Positions 23,344 to 33,409 of a DNA stretch of 64,000 nucleotides are shown one piece after another. The stretch is from Boletus sp. NGJ. Taxonomy: Eukaryota; Basidiomycota; Agaricomycetes; Boletales; Boletaceae. The stretch spans positions 456,855 to 520,854 of the forward strand of contig JAGTXK010000136.1 of assembly GCA_019096195.1 (NCBI GenBank), given 5' to 3'. Every line of letters begins with the position of its first letter. Position 1 is the first letter of the stretch. The translations under genes and the position numbers were made by a program. The notes under the pieces are model-generated. The model saw only the letters and a list, made by a program, of their open reading frames with translations, was not told the origin of the DNA and made no database searches.

Positions 23344-24942
23344 TAGTGGCTCAAAAAAGTGTCCCAATATTTGGCTATTTTGCAAAGACTTGACATTTGC
23401 AAAAGAACCAAAAGGTATTAGCCCTAACCTTTGCTAGGCCATTGATTGCCCTAATCCTTGCCCTGAAGATGAGCCCTTAGTCATATAATTTGGTTGTCAT
23501 GGCACTGAGTTATAGCCATATTAAAGTGACATGTCATTGGGACACTTTTTTGAGCAACATTTCTATTCTTCAATTTAGTACTTTGTATGCCCTCCCTTTG
23601 CTTTTATCACTGCCTCTAGTCTTCTAGGCATACTCTCTATCAATCCTTGACACTCCTCAACCTCTATCTTCCCCCACTCCACTTCAATTCTCTCCCAAAG
23701 CTCCCATACTCCTTTTGGTGGTGTTGTATAGCTATTGAGTTTTTTTTTGAGGATTTGCCAGAGATGTTCAATGGGATTAAGGTCTGGAGATTGTGCTGGC
23801 CAGTCAAGAAGCTTGATCCCTTGAGGTTCCAGCCACTCCTTGGCTCTTTTAGAGGTGTGCTTGGGGTCATTATCTTGTTGAAAGATAATGCTCTCTTCAG
23901 GAATTCCAGAATTTTCCATGGAAGGAAGCAGATTATCCTCCAAAATGGAGACATACTGCTCAGCATTCATCCTCCCTTCAACCTCTGCAACAATCCCCAC
24001 TCCACTCCCACTCATGCATCCCCAAACCATCAAGGAACCTCCTCCAAACTTTACTGTTCCCTGAACTTCCTTGTCTTGCAAAGACTTTCCTGCCAATTTC
24101 CATACATACTTCCTTCCATCTGACCCAATCCTGTTGATCTTCGTTTCATCTGACCATATAACCCTAGTCCAGTCCTCCACAGTCCAATGTTGGTGCTTGA
24201 GAGCAAAGGCTTGCCTATGTTGCCTATGCTTCACAGACAAGAGTGGCTTCTTTTTCTTGACTACAGCCTTGAGAGATGCAGACTTGAGAACATTCCTAAC
24301 AGTTTGAGCAGAGACAGGAGAAGAGAGAGCAGAATTGATGAGATGGGTAGCCTGGACAGCATTTTCAACTTTGCCAGAGGTAATACTAGAGACAATTCTC
24401 CTTTTATCAGTAGGAGAAAGTTTAGAAGGACATCCTAATTTGATGTTTTCCTTGCCTGGGTGGATCTCCTTGATAACCCTGGCCACAGTAGACTTCCCCA
24501 GACCAGTTTGGAATGATATTTGCCTAGTAGAAAGGCCAGATTCAGAGAGAAAAAGAATATTGGCTCTAGCAGAGGAGGGAGTGGATTTCATAATGAAGTA
24601 GGGTTGGCTGAATGGTATCTCTGCTCTTTATACCATTTGGAGTTATGTAAGTGACATAATCAGACTGGGTTGAAGCACAGCATCCATCAGAACCTTATGT
24701 TATTTACTAAATGATAGTTGATAATATCAGGGTCAAATAAGTGTCCCAATGACATATCCTTTTAATATGGCTATAACTCAGTACCATGACAACCAACTCA
24801 CATGACTAAGGGCTCATCTTCAGGGCAAGGATTAGGGCTATCAATGGCCCAGCAAGGGTTAGGGCTAATGCCTTTTGGTTCTTTTGCAAATGTCAAGTCT
24901 TTGCAAAATAGTCAAACATTGGGACACTTTCTTGAGCCACTG
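23344..24942 (-). mobile_element. Tc1-like transposon, family B, copy B1
   Basis: A 1599-bp element lies between TA dinucleotides (23342-23343 and 24943-24944) inside the gypsy-1 integrase. The terminal inverted repeats are about 211 bp (23344-23555 and 24732-24942). The outer motif CTCAAAAAAGTGTCCCAAT recurs inverted at the inner end of each repeat. The first base, C in the sister copy, is T here. The repeats share the tip AGTGGCTCAAAAAA with family A but differ inside. The transposase gene is intact. The sister copy B2 (34188-35786) has exactly the same length. Confidence 0.94.
23575..24591 (-). CDS. Tc1-like DD34E transposase (B1), intact
   Basis: A 338-codon open frame, full length for Tc1-like transposases. 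Residues 10-45 form the first helix-turn-helix (LSTRQISFQTGLGKSTVARV) and residues 60-115 the second DNA-binding subdomain, ending in a basic stretch (VVKKKKPLL). The RNase H-like DDE core has Asp148 (VIWSDETK), Asp240 (FQQDNDPKHT) and Glu275 (NPIEHLW), with 34 residues between the last two. Relative to B2 it differs only at residues 127 (Gln/Leu), 195 (Gly/Trp), 201 (Val/Leu) and 324 (Arg/Gly). At the first three, B2 has the residue also found in family A. Gly195 replaces a conserved Trp and may weaken activity. The protein is expected to bind the element ends and excise and insert the element at TA. Confidence 0.93.
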   Translation of the reverse strand: MKSTPSSARANILFLSESGLSTRQISFQTGLGKSTVARVIKEIHPGKENIKLGCPSKLSPTDKRRIVSSITSGKVENAVQATHLINSALSSPVSAQTVRNVLKSASLKAVVKKKKPLLSVKHRQHRQAFALKHQHWTVEDWTRVIWSDETKINRIGSDGRKYVWKLAGKSLQDKEVQGTVKFGGGSLMVWGCMSGSGVGIVAEVEGRMNAEQYVSILEDNLLPSMENSGIPEESIIFQQDNDPKHTSKRAKEWLEPQGIKLLDWPAQSPDLNPIEHLWQILKKKLNSYTTPPKGVWELWERIEVEWGKIEVEECQGLIESMPRRLEAVIKAKGGHTKY

Positions 24943-25186
24943 TATGTCTTCGATGCTAATGACCTTCAACTCCAAGTCCTCCACTATAAACACAACCATA
25001 CCCTCTCTGGACATTTCAGCTGAAACTAGACATTGGAACTTGTACATTATGGATACACTTGGCCAAGGATAAGGATATTCATCAAAAAATACATCTTCTC
25101 CTGCACCACTTGTGCCTATGCAAAACTTCCAAGACACCAACCCTATGGGTTGTTGAAACAACTTCCCATTTCCAAGAAGCCATAGA

Positions 25187-25777
25187 ATTCCACTGGATTA
25201 CTGGATTTACTGGATTACTGAGTTACTGAACCACTGAATTACTGAATTACTGGACAATTGGACAACTAAACAACTGAATTACTGGATGACTAAGTTACTG
25301 GATGACTAAATTTCTGCATTACTGAATTTACTAGATTTACTGGATTACTGAGTTACTGAACCAATGAACCACTGAATTACTGGATTTACTGCATCACTGA
25401 GTTATTGAATGACTGGACCACTAAACTGCTGGACCACTGAGTTACTGCATCAATGGATTTACTAGATTTACTGAATTACTAAGTTACTGCATTACTGGCT
25501 TTCTGACATTACTGACTTACTAGAATACTGGGCTACTGGGCTGCTGATGCTACTGGTTAGCTGGGCATCTGGACTACTGGATCTCTGATACTACTGGAAT
25601 TACTGGTTGACTGATTGACTAGAACACTAGGCTACTGAGTAGTACTGATAGCCTGTAACTGATTATTTAGCTGGATGTCTGCATTACTAAAATAACTAAT
25701 TTACTGATCTCCTGGGGTTCTGGTCTTCCAGAATACTGATTTTACTGGCTCCAGTCCATCCAGTCCAGTCCAGTTAA
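25187..25777 (+). repeat. Degenerate short tandem array (TTACTGGAT-type)
   Basis: About 590 bp made of 8-10-bp units such as TTACTGGAT, TTACTGAAT and GACTGGACCA, starting exactly where the gypsy-1 integrase breaks off and fading at TCCAGTCCAGTCCAGTTAAT. An array of similar units in reverse orientation at 36120-36600 begins exactly where the other half of the integrase starts. Confidence 0.8.
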
Positions 25778-26176
25778 TTCAGATTTTTTGCAGCTTTCCT
25801 AATATTACATTCAGATTGAGAAGACTGACTTACCAGGTTGAACAGATGCATTGAGGCCATATTGTTTGGATCAGGCACAACACACATGCTGTATATGGTG
25901 TACAGAAGCCAAGGATAGAACCCAGAGGTGCAATTCATAAAGATGACACCACTAGAGTTAATCAAAGATGACTGGGCACACACTAGTGACTATGAATTGC
26001 AACTTGCCTTATTTGGGCATTGCTTGAATGCAGTGTGACACAACACACATACAGACATGTGCAGATGATGCTGCATACAGAACATATTCATTTTATTAAA
26101 AGGTTTATAGGTAGATTTATTCTTTTCAGATTTTCTACTATTCTCACTTAACTACCCCATTTTACTTAAGGGGGAG
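25778..26176. other. Probable 3' interior of a copia-like element
   Basis: Nothing codes recognisably. The last bases (TTACTTAAGGGGGAG) look like the polypurine tract that precedes a 3' LTR. Confidence 0.35.
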
Positions 26177-26574
26177 TGTTGGATATTTATATGAGGTGTG
26201 GTAGTACAGCCACAGCTTACTTAATCATCAAGTACTTACAGTTTTCATACTGTAGTATTTGTTTTCAGTGACTATACTGAAGACTACAGTCTTCCACAAC
26301 CAAAGGGTTGGGTGTCTGCAGCATGCTAGACTCATGACCCTTGCTAGCCACTGTGCTGCATATGAGAAGGCCAATCTGACACACAAATCAAGGCAGCTCC
26401 AAACCTTGGTTGGTGTGTGATGCTAATTAAAAAGTGGCCTGATTTTAGAAAGCTCTAAAAAGTGCCATTAATAAGGAATGCTACAAAGATGTCATGTTCT
26501 TGAGTAGGTAGCTTGTCTTTTTCTTCCTCGCACATGATTAGCTCTGTCAGTTGTTTTTCAATACACCCTTAACA
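26177..26574 (+). repeat. Copia-type LTR
   Basis: A 398-bp segment starts TGTTGGATATT directly after a GGGGGAG polypurine tract and ends CACCCTTAACA, so the tips TGTT and AACA are inverted. The intact copia element at 61287 shows the same layout (GGGGG then TGTTGGAGATAC). No partner LTR or target duplication is visible, so the ends are inferred. Confidence 0.5.
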
Positions 26575-27389
26575 TTCTGGATCAAGAACAGTCTGGTTAG
26601 AGTATTGATGTAAAATTCTGCTGCCCTGTGGACACTCATGGTGAGTATTAAATATCTAGATTACACATCTTTTCATTGATGATATCTGTCCCACTTTCAT
26701 TGTGGATATTTATAGCTGGTTCAGATAAATCATTTCCTGATCTTGTATATATTATCACCAGATCATATTGCCAATCTACATCTTACTTATGGCTACTTAT
26801 TGCTATTTACAGCTTGTGTAAGTAGAGTTCAAGCAAAATGTATGGCAAGTAAATCACCACTTTTTTAAGCTAGATCCATTTCTCAAACTATTACTTGATC
26901 ATCATTTATCAGCTTACTATGAACTTGCACAAGTATACTAAAAAGTAGATTTCAAGTTGTAAGCTACAAATAAGTAATAGATTAAGCATGATGCCACAAC
27001 ATGCCAGCAGCCACATGTAAGTAAAACAGTAAGTAAATGGAATGGCTAGTAAAAAGTGCACATCTTGATGGAAAGAGAATGAAAAAAAAAAAAAAAAAAG
27101 TGGCCTGGTAGAAAAAAATAAGTCAAAAGTAGATATCTAAATATCCAGATTGGATGAGTCAAATGTGAAATGGCTCAGAGTGGGAGACACAGGGTGGCTA
27201 GAAGAGGGTATGGCAGAAATAGCACAGAGATTCTAAATTAGTAAAGATTCACAGATTAGTCATGCTCACTTCACTACTGGATTGTCAAACTTACAGATAT
27301 TGTAATATGGATTGGCAGTCATTGCAGAGGCTGATAAGCCTAGTGCATCACACTGGAAGGTTATGGTCAAAGAAGTCTTCTGGGTGTTT
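26575..27389. other. No gene seen
   Basis: AT-rich spacer with an 18-base A run at 27082-27099. No frame or motif is recognised. Confidence 0.4.
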
Positions 27390-29900
27390 TGAATATGGCC
27401 TCAATTTGGCTGGTTGTGGACTTTTTTAACCTTTTAGTGAGCATTCTTGTTAACTGGCTCTAGTTCTGGTCAGAGAAAGCAAAAGCAAGGTGGCTTTCCT
27501 TGCTAGAGTGCTTGTTGATCTTGACAGGTGTCTTTGCAATATTTAATTTGCCCTCAACTGCTTCAATCATCTTGCATGTAATGTACCTGTCTGATGCCAT
27601 CTTTAATGCCTGCTCAAGCTTAATTATGTTCTATGATCAGACAAGAAAATATACCACTGCTCCATATAAGTCAATGATGCCACAGTAGGTGCCCAATAGA
27701 GGATAAATGGGCACTACTCCCTTCTGCTTACTAATGGAATATCACTTGTATACTGTAGGTGCATAGTGTTGAGAAGTTAAAGCATAAATTTGGAGCAGAA
27801 GGCTTTTGTGGGGGAGCTGGTATTAAGGTTCTGATAGTAAAAGCTGAAGCTCTTGAGAAGCATATCAGCCATGTTCCTGACTTTCAGATCCTTCTTGGCA
27901 CAGTGCAAAAAACTAATAATGATCACAATGGCAGTGGACCTGATATTGTATTGCCAATTGCACAAACATTGATAAGCCTGTTTTAGCATGTCAATTATAA
28001 GAAGTAGGTACACTAAACAGTGATGCACCATAGAGACAATCAGTCCTTGCCAACTGAAATCCATTTCGACTGACTCAAGGTCAGAATTCATGTCAATTAT
28101 TAGCAAGAGCACATAACCACCTGCAGCCTATAAGACAGACAATACATCATGAGACCTGCCAGCCCACAAAAGTAGGGCTGGCATGAGTATCTTCTGCCAC
28201 TTACCATTAGCCAACAACTCAGTAGAGAGGTTGGCTTTTGAATAATGTCCACTACCTATGCTAGACATAATAGAAGCAGTCATTACTGGAGCAGGAGGAA
28301 GGCTAGCTCCAAACAGATGTCCACTGCCCATGCTGAACTCTATTACAGTATCTGTGCTGGATGCCATGGAAGGTGTGCATATCATGGTGTGAGATTTGAA
28401 TGCCACAAGGCTAGAATTCAGACATATGGTGGAGAAGCTAGGAATATTCTGGTTTGTTGGGACTACCTTGACTCTTTTGGCAGAATATACAAGCATGTTG
28501 ATGCAAGACTAAATGACAGTTATGAATAATCAATCCAATAGTTTGTCAAGATGATCTATCTAATTTGTGAAGCAAGAAGTGGTGGTCAGACAGCATCACC
28601 AAGCTGGCCATGCTGACTGTGAAACTTCTTCATTCCCCTCCATCATCTTGTCTGGTTCCATGTCATGGCCTGAGAAGTCCCCCTTCCTGGTATCAGCCAT
28701 GTCACTCTTATGATCCTTTCACTTCAGGATGGTCTGTCTTTCACCTAGCTCCAGGGCTTGTGATAATTGAGTGACTTTCACAATGTGCTGCAAAAAAAGT
28801 GAGGCCACTTGATATGCTAAGTTTATATTGCATGCAACTCACTGGCATCTTCTTTGTAACACTCAGAGCCTCTTTACACTCTAGGGTATCATCCCTGTCT
28901 TCTCCAAATCCATTATAGTGGACCTTGTCATCATTCATACAACAGTCCTCAATGCTTTATGCTCTTGTGCTTTGTGAGAGGTGGAATAGTATTGTCAATG
29001 GCAGTAGAGGTTGCTGTGCTGACCAACAAAGGGACATCTAAGTAAACATTTTTGTTGTCCTCCTTGGTCATCCATTGCTTCACATTCCCAACTATTTTAA
29101 CTTTTTTGTTTGCTTTACTGGATGATGGAGTTCACATCATGTTAATAAAGAAAAGGGTGGATTCTATGAGTCACAACATCAGTCTCACCATATAGAAATG
29201 CTTACCTGGAACTATTGTTGTGCCAGATATGTTTTAACTCACATGCATCTACTTGTGACTGTGGCTTTCCAAGGACCTTAGCTGCTGCTGACACCAATTG
29301 CTTTGATCCCAGGTAATGAGCGTATGTGGTAGTGATAATGTCATGTAGCCTGAACTTGCTGTCAAGCTTTACAGTAAGTTCATGTGTCCAATACTTCCAT
29401 TGGTGTCATCATTCAGGTCTAAGTGTAACCACATTTCAATACTAACATTTGTCTTCTATTAGAAGATGACTCAGAAGCCCATGTACTTCTTGGTCCATTG
29501 AGGTTACCTTGGTCTAATGCTGCTCATTTCCATATTAGCACTTACTTTTATTTAGGAATGCTGCTTACAGTACATTTCAGAACAACAGCAGCTGCAGCTT
29601 CATCCTTTATAGTTCTTAGTCTATTTAGATGAACACCCTTTTTGACTGCCATATATTTCACCTGCTTGGAAGCTTCTATTGTTTTCTCAGTGAATGCAAT
29701 GTTGGCCAAGGTGAGTAGGGCTTTCATATCTTTTGCTGTTTGAAGCTGTGAATGCTAAATATCATTAGCCACCTTTTCAGCATGTGATTGACATCAATTG
29801 GGAGTATCTGGAATGCCTGGATGCTTAGATGCATTTGTTATGTGAGTGTGGTAAGAAGAGATGAGCTTATTGGTTGTTCCATAATGAGTGACTAAAACAA
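27390..29900 (-). pseudogene. Unclassified decayed gene or transposon ORF
   Basis: Several coding-like stretches follow one another on the minus strand. Near 29750-29560: LQTAKDMKALLTLANIAFTE then EASKQVKYMAVKKGVHLNRL. Near 29390-29210: KLDSKFRLHDIITTTYAHYL then GSKQLVSAAAKVLGKPQSQV. Near 29130-28960: KVKIVGNVKQWMTKEDNKNV then YLDVPLLVST. Near 28930-28740: VHYNGFGEDRDDTLE. Near 27640-27400: LEQALKMASDRYITCKMIEA then VNKHSSKESHLAFAFSDQN-like text. Stops separate them; some gaps may be introns. I do not recognise the family. The amphipathic, Lys-rich composition is unlike the neighbouring retroelements. It lies inside the block that appears inverted. Confidence 0.4.
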
Positions 29901-30420
29901 GTGGCTGAGAGAAACAGTTATTAATGTTGAATAAATGATAAGGAAGTAGAAAAAGGCAAAGAAATTTTTGGATGGAGACTAACTGCCACCATCTTTTTGT
30001 ATATTAGAGGATTTTTCTTGTTTATAATTTCTAACCATATATGTTACTAGGTTCCAGACCCTTTTGGTGCCATTCCTACTTTCCAATCCAGACCATGACA
30101 CACTCCTGAGTAAGAGCTCCACCTTTTTCCCCTGCCATTTTCCTTGCCTGCTATCTAACCACCCATGTTCTTGTCTTAGGCTATATCAAATTCCAGACAC
30201 AATCACTAATGTCTACACCTCTTGCATGCTCCAGCCATTGTACTGCTAGATCTATCTGTATGTCCTGCATAGTTCTCAATTGTAAGCACTGGTTCGGCAA
30301 TAAGTTGAGGCTTACTGTCATATCCCATATACAGTAATTTGACAAGTTCAACTTCAGACTTCTGTTCACAACTCCAGCATGTGCTTCCTTAAAATGCACT
30401 TCTATTACCCTGGACTTGTA
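29901..30420. other. No clear gene
   Basis: Contains a 72-codon minus-strand frame at 30181-30399 (NLSNYCIWDMTVSLNLLPNQ) that is not assigned. Confidence 0.3.
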
Positions 30421-30429
30421 TGTCCTATA

Positions 30430-30595
30430 TTATAGCAATCTCATCTTCTCATTCATACATACCTATGCTTCTTCATCTATCCTAGTCTCACTCTATAGAT
30501 ACCTCTGATCCAGTGTCTGTCTTGCTTAGGAGCACTGCTCCTGTGAGGTACCTACTTCATTCCAATACTCATTACATCTCATTAGTAAATACAGG
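30430..30595 (+). repeat. Fragment of gypsy-1 type LTR
   Basis: The stretch around ATCCAGTGTCTGTCTTGCTT and AGCACTGCTCC matches the middle of the gypsy-1 LTR (compare 18320-18360 and the complement of 32270-32320). It is diverged and truncated at both ends. Confidence 0.45.
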
Positions 30596-30597
30596 AT

Positions 30598-30840
30598 TTC
30601 ATCATAGTGCTCATAGTGCCATAGTAGTTTCATAGATAACTCATAGTGTTCATAGTGTTCATAGTGTCATAGTATTGAAAGTGTATTCATAGTATCTAGA
30701 GATCTGCACAGGTAAACCTGTGGGTCTTATAACACTAACCCATACCCTACCCATACCCTACCTATACTTGTTAACTCACAGGTCTTAATGTTCTGGGTAT
30801 TGCTTATGGGTACAAGGGTCTGTACCTGTGAGGGGTATAC
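30598..30840. repeat. Two short tandem tracts
   Basis: At 30598-30700 units of TCATAGTGT (9-11 bp) repeat about eight times with variation. At 30735-30775 units of ACCCATACCCT repeat. They replace the end of the LTR fragment. Confidence 0.6.
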
Positions 30841-31975
30841 CTAAAGATATCTAGTATGATTTTGTGTACATATACTAGTAGTAATAACTTATCAGGGATT
30901 GAAAGATAATCAATGGCCATATGTGACAGGAGCAGATATGTTTTGCACTGTTCAATCCACCAGGCAAGCGCATTAGTGAGGTTCACAACATTAGCTGCAA
31001 TGTATGTATCCAATTTGTTGTGAGACCACTTCAATTTTGGCTTAGCAAGTGACGGGAGGCTGTCAAGCATGTTTTCTGATGTTTTTTACCATCCAGACTA
31101 TTTAGCATACATGTTATATTTGATTCATTTAATATACCTTGTACTCTGTGTTTTCCTTGATCACATCAATGTCTCTGTCCTTCAACAGTGCAGCATGGTG
31201 AGAATTATTGTAGATGTCATATATGAGCTGCCATGCAGTTGTGATCCATTCAGTGGACCAACTGGCCTCTTTAAAGTAGTCAATCTTGTACCAGGAATAA
31301 AAAACTGCCATATGTTATTGTATGCCATGTTTGGAAATAGTATAGAGCAAGAAATACTCATCCATATTTGTGCAATATAATTTAGATGAGTCCATAAGCA
31401 AATAATACCTGTTCAGAGTCATTTGGTGAGGCCCATGGCTGCATAGATTGCAGGATTGAATTTCTTCTTCTTGAGTAGACCTGCAGTGAACATCTTATCA
31501 ATGAAATCCATGGCCAGGATGACCATGGCAAGATTAGGCATTGAGTGGGAAAAGAACAGTGTAGCAACCTTCAGAATCTAGATCACATGATAGCAACATG
31601 TTATCAGTGTGTTAATCCACAGTGCTCAAAGTCCACCACACACCTTGAGAATATTGTGCAAATGCTCCAGTAATTCCTATTCATGCTTGTTGAGCTCATA
31701 GTTGCTCAGTCCCAGCTTGTGTTTGTCTGTGATCACATCTATTCCAGCTTGGTGTTTCAGCACACACTCCAACATATTGAATATGGAGTTCTAGGAGGCT
31801 GAAACATCATGGGGCAGTTCTTAATGGCAATCCCCAACTCATCCAGAGTTGATGTCCATGTGGGCAGGAGTATTTTAGTCAAGTGGATTATTTTATATGA
31901 CAACTTGTAGATCTGCAATAGATGAAGGTTCTCAAGAATGGGCAACTTCAATGTAACTTTGAAGAACCAGAGTTA
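30804..31975 (-). pseudogene. hAT transposase C-terminal part, decayed
   Basis: Reading down the minus strand from 31970: LPILENLHLLQIYKLSYKII then HLTKILLPTWTSTLDELGIA, the ...MPRDV.TRWNST region degraded to FQPPRTPYSI, then KHKLGLSNYELNKHE, VATLFFSHSMPNLAMVILAM followed by DFIDKMF, KKFNPAIYAAMGL and, at 30804-31070, NALAWWIEQCKTYLLLSHMA then IDYLSIP. The last block is the hAT dimerisation domain. The order matches fungal hAT transposases, but stops, missing motifs and the lack of the N-terminal zinc finger show a dead fragment. Its upstream edge joins gypsy gag sequence near 31965. Confidence 0.72.
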
Positions 31976-32093
31976 AATAGTGGTGGTGTCAGGATTTGGC
32001 TTCACCTTATGTGGTATGCCCTTGCTCGAGTCCATTGTTCTGGATTTTGAGGATGTCAGAGGTTTAGAGGTTTGAGAACTCAACATGGTTGAA
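31960..32093 (-). pseudogene. Start of a second gypsy-1 type gag
   Basis: Immediately after the LTR (minus-strand direction) lies the same leader and gag start seen at 18551-18700: MDSSKGIPHKVKPNPDTTT followed by TAA. It breaks off into the hAT fragment after about 130 bp. Confidence 0.65.
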
Positions 32094-32472
32094 TGTCAAG
32101 TTGAGCAGAGGTCGGAGTAAGTCATCAAAACTCAAATGGAGGACAGGAGTAGTGTTCAAAGTTGATATTTGAACTGATTATACAAGTGTTGCATCAAAGG
32201 TTTATATATGATCAGAGTGACAGTATTAGTAATGGGGTTTGTGATGTAGAATGAGTAACAGTATTAGAACTGAGATGGTGTCTAGCTGGAGCAGTGCTCT
32301 TAAGTGGGAGAGATACTGGATTGAAGACAGCTATGAGGCATGACATAGATAGATAATGAAGCATAGCTATATACAAGTGAGGAAATAATAAGAGCACACT
32401 CTGAGAGAGAATGTGCCGGAGTTGTGGACAGAGGTCCAGAGTTGGGCTTGTCAAGTTGTATGGGATATGACA
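32094..32472 (-). repeat. Complete gypsy-1 type LTR
   Basis: A 379-bp LTR, TGTCATATCC...CTCAACTTGACA on the minus strand, with inverted tips TGTCA/TGACA. A polypurine tract (AAGAGGGGGATAC) abuts its start at 32473-32486, so it serves as the 3' LTR of the gypsy half at 33412-36119. It also has a gag start on its other side. A GATCATATATAAACC box near 32205 is the likely promoter. Confidence 0.78.
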
Positions 32473-32599
32473 GTATCCCCCTCTTAGGCCTGAACCCCTG
32501 AAGGCCTAGGTGAGTGAAAATGCGAAGTGGAGATAATCAGAGTCTGAAAAAGGAAAAAGGTATAAAGATTGAGGGTATATCCAATCAATTCCACATACT

Positions 32600-33409
32600 C
32601 CTTGCCTCTTACCACCCACTATGTTCAACCTCAAAAACATTAAGGAGTGGTCCAACAAGCACATCACAGAGAATGAGGACAAGGAGGTGGAGGTCAGTGA
32701 TGTCAAGTACACTGAGCAGCAGAGAAAAGCATGGGCCTGGAAGGAGGAGGTGGAGAGGAGAGCATTGAAGGAGATGGAGTGGAAGGTGCAAGAGGGGGCA
32801 GAGAGGGTGCATTAAGAGGCTGAGGAGGAGGCCATCAATTAAGTAAATGATAGTCACCAGAGTATGATGGAGCTAATGGAATGATAGGCGAAGGAGATCC
32901 AGGTGTGACAAAGTGTCTGACAGGGGAAGGAGAGGGCATTAGCAGAGCAACCATGCTCCTGCTGCAACCACTGAGGCCTTAAGTATGTACTTGGCCATGA
33001 AAAATCCCAAGTCATGTGTCAAGTGCTGTGATGCAAAGGCGAAATGTGAGTGGCCTGGGGAGGAGTAGCTGGAGAGGTAGAAGAAGTGGAGGAGGGTAGG
33101 AGAGGACGAGGTGGGGTCTAGTGGCTCCAATGGAAATGAGGCAGGGCGATGGTGGGGCTCTTGGGGATCCTTCAGGAGATCTGGAATGCCCTTAAATCGC
33201 AAAACAGATAGTTTGACTGGCAGAATTCTCTGCTGGAGCATCTGGTGGAGCTGAAGGTGGAGGAGATGTACAGGAGTGAGGAGTTGAGGGAGGAGATAGG
33301 AGAAGAGGTGGAGAAGGAGGTGGAGACAGAGTTGGCTGGATTGGCCATGAAGGTAATAGAGGAAGGTGAAAAGTGTGAAAAGGGGGGTGAAGAGGGAGAA
33401 GAAGAGTAG
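32600..33409 (+). pseudogene. Antisense coiled-coil/cysteine-cluster ORF between pol and 3' LTR of gypsy-1
   Basis: On the strand opposite to pol, a near-open reading frame starts at ATG 32621 (MFNLKNIKEWSNKHITENED). A Lys/Glu/Arg coiled-coil region follows (YTEQQRKAWAWKEEVERRAL, EMEWKVQEGAERV). Near 32950-33050 is a cysteine-rich block: PCSCCNH then, after one frame change, PKSCVKCCDAKAKCEWPGEE. The end is an acidic coiled coil (LVELKVEEMYRSEELREEIG, EEVEKEVETELAGLAMKVIE) stopping at 33409. Cys spacing and the following WPG resemble the cysteine cluster of an unnamed Agaricomycete protein family. Four or more stops and a frameshift mean it is dead here. It converges tail to tail with pol, so it looks like an accessory gene carried by the retroelement. 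Function unknown. Confidence 0.5.

Larger units (their letters stand above)
18275..25186 (+). mobile_element. Chromovirus gypsy-1, 5' half
   Basis: A Ty3/gypsy element runs on the plus strand from a truncated 5' LTR through gag, protease, RT, RNase H and the integrase zinc-binding domain. It stops within one codon of the integrase (AAGCCATAGAATTCCA, 25186) where a short tandem-repeat array starts. The rest of the integrase and the element's 3' part, beginning at that same codon, lies on the minus strand from 36119 down. Nested inside are a solo LTR (21222-22195) and Tc1-like copy B1 (23344-24942). The body has few CpGs and many stops. Confidence 0.85.
20141..25186 (+). pseudogene. Gypsy-1 pol, 5' part, interrupted by two insertions
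   Basis: Protease at 20141-20490 (LVDSGFSNCFIDTAF; SCSIVLGYNWLTCHN-like block). RT begins near 20960 (RKEDGSPCLCVDFRGFNK, KIDLWHAYHLVHIADRDKWK). It is cut by a solo LTR at 21222 and resumes at 22196 with VMPFGLTNAPMAFQQFVNTI and IIYLDNILVFS, where YLDD is now YLDN. RNase H follows (NALNYAIAGILS-like region and AFFSWMLTALELNYNIHDKE). The integrase zinc-binding domain is cut by copy B1 at 23344 and resumes at 24945 (VFDANDLQLQVLHYKHNHTL, CTTCAYAKLPRHQPYGLLKQ). Stops occur throughout. The coding order and both re-entry points are collinear, which proves the insertions are later than the gypsy copy. Confidence 0.88.

Noticed and set aside
23647-24123. 158-codon plus-strand frame inside B1 (and its twin inside B2)
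   Set aside because: Antisense shadow of the DD34E transposase; conserved only because the two copies are nearly identical.
25187-25777. CRISPR-like array
   Set aside because: Units are 8-10 bp, degenerate and without unique spacers; the genome is eukaryotic.
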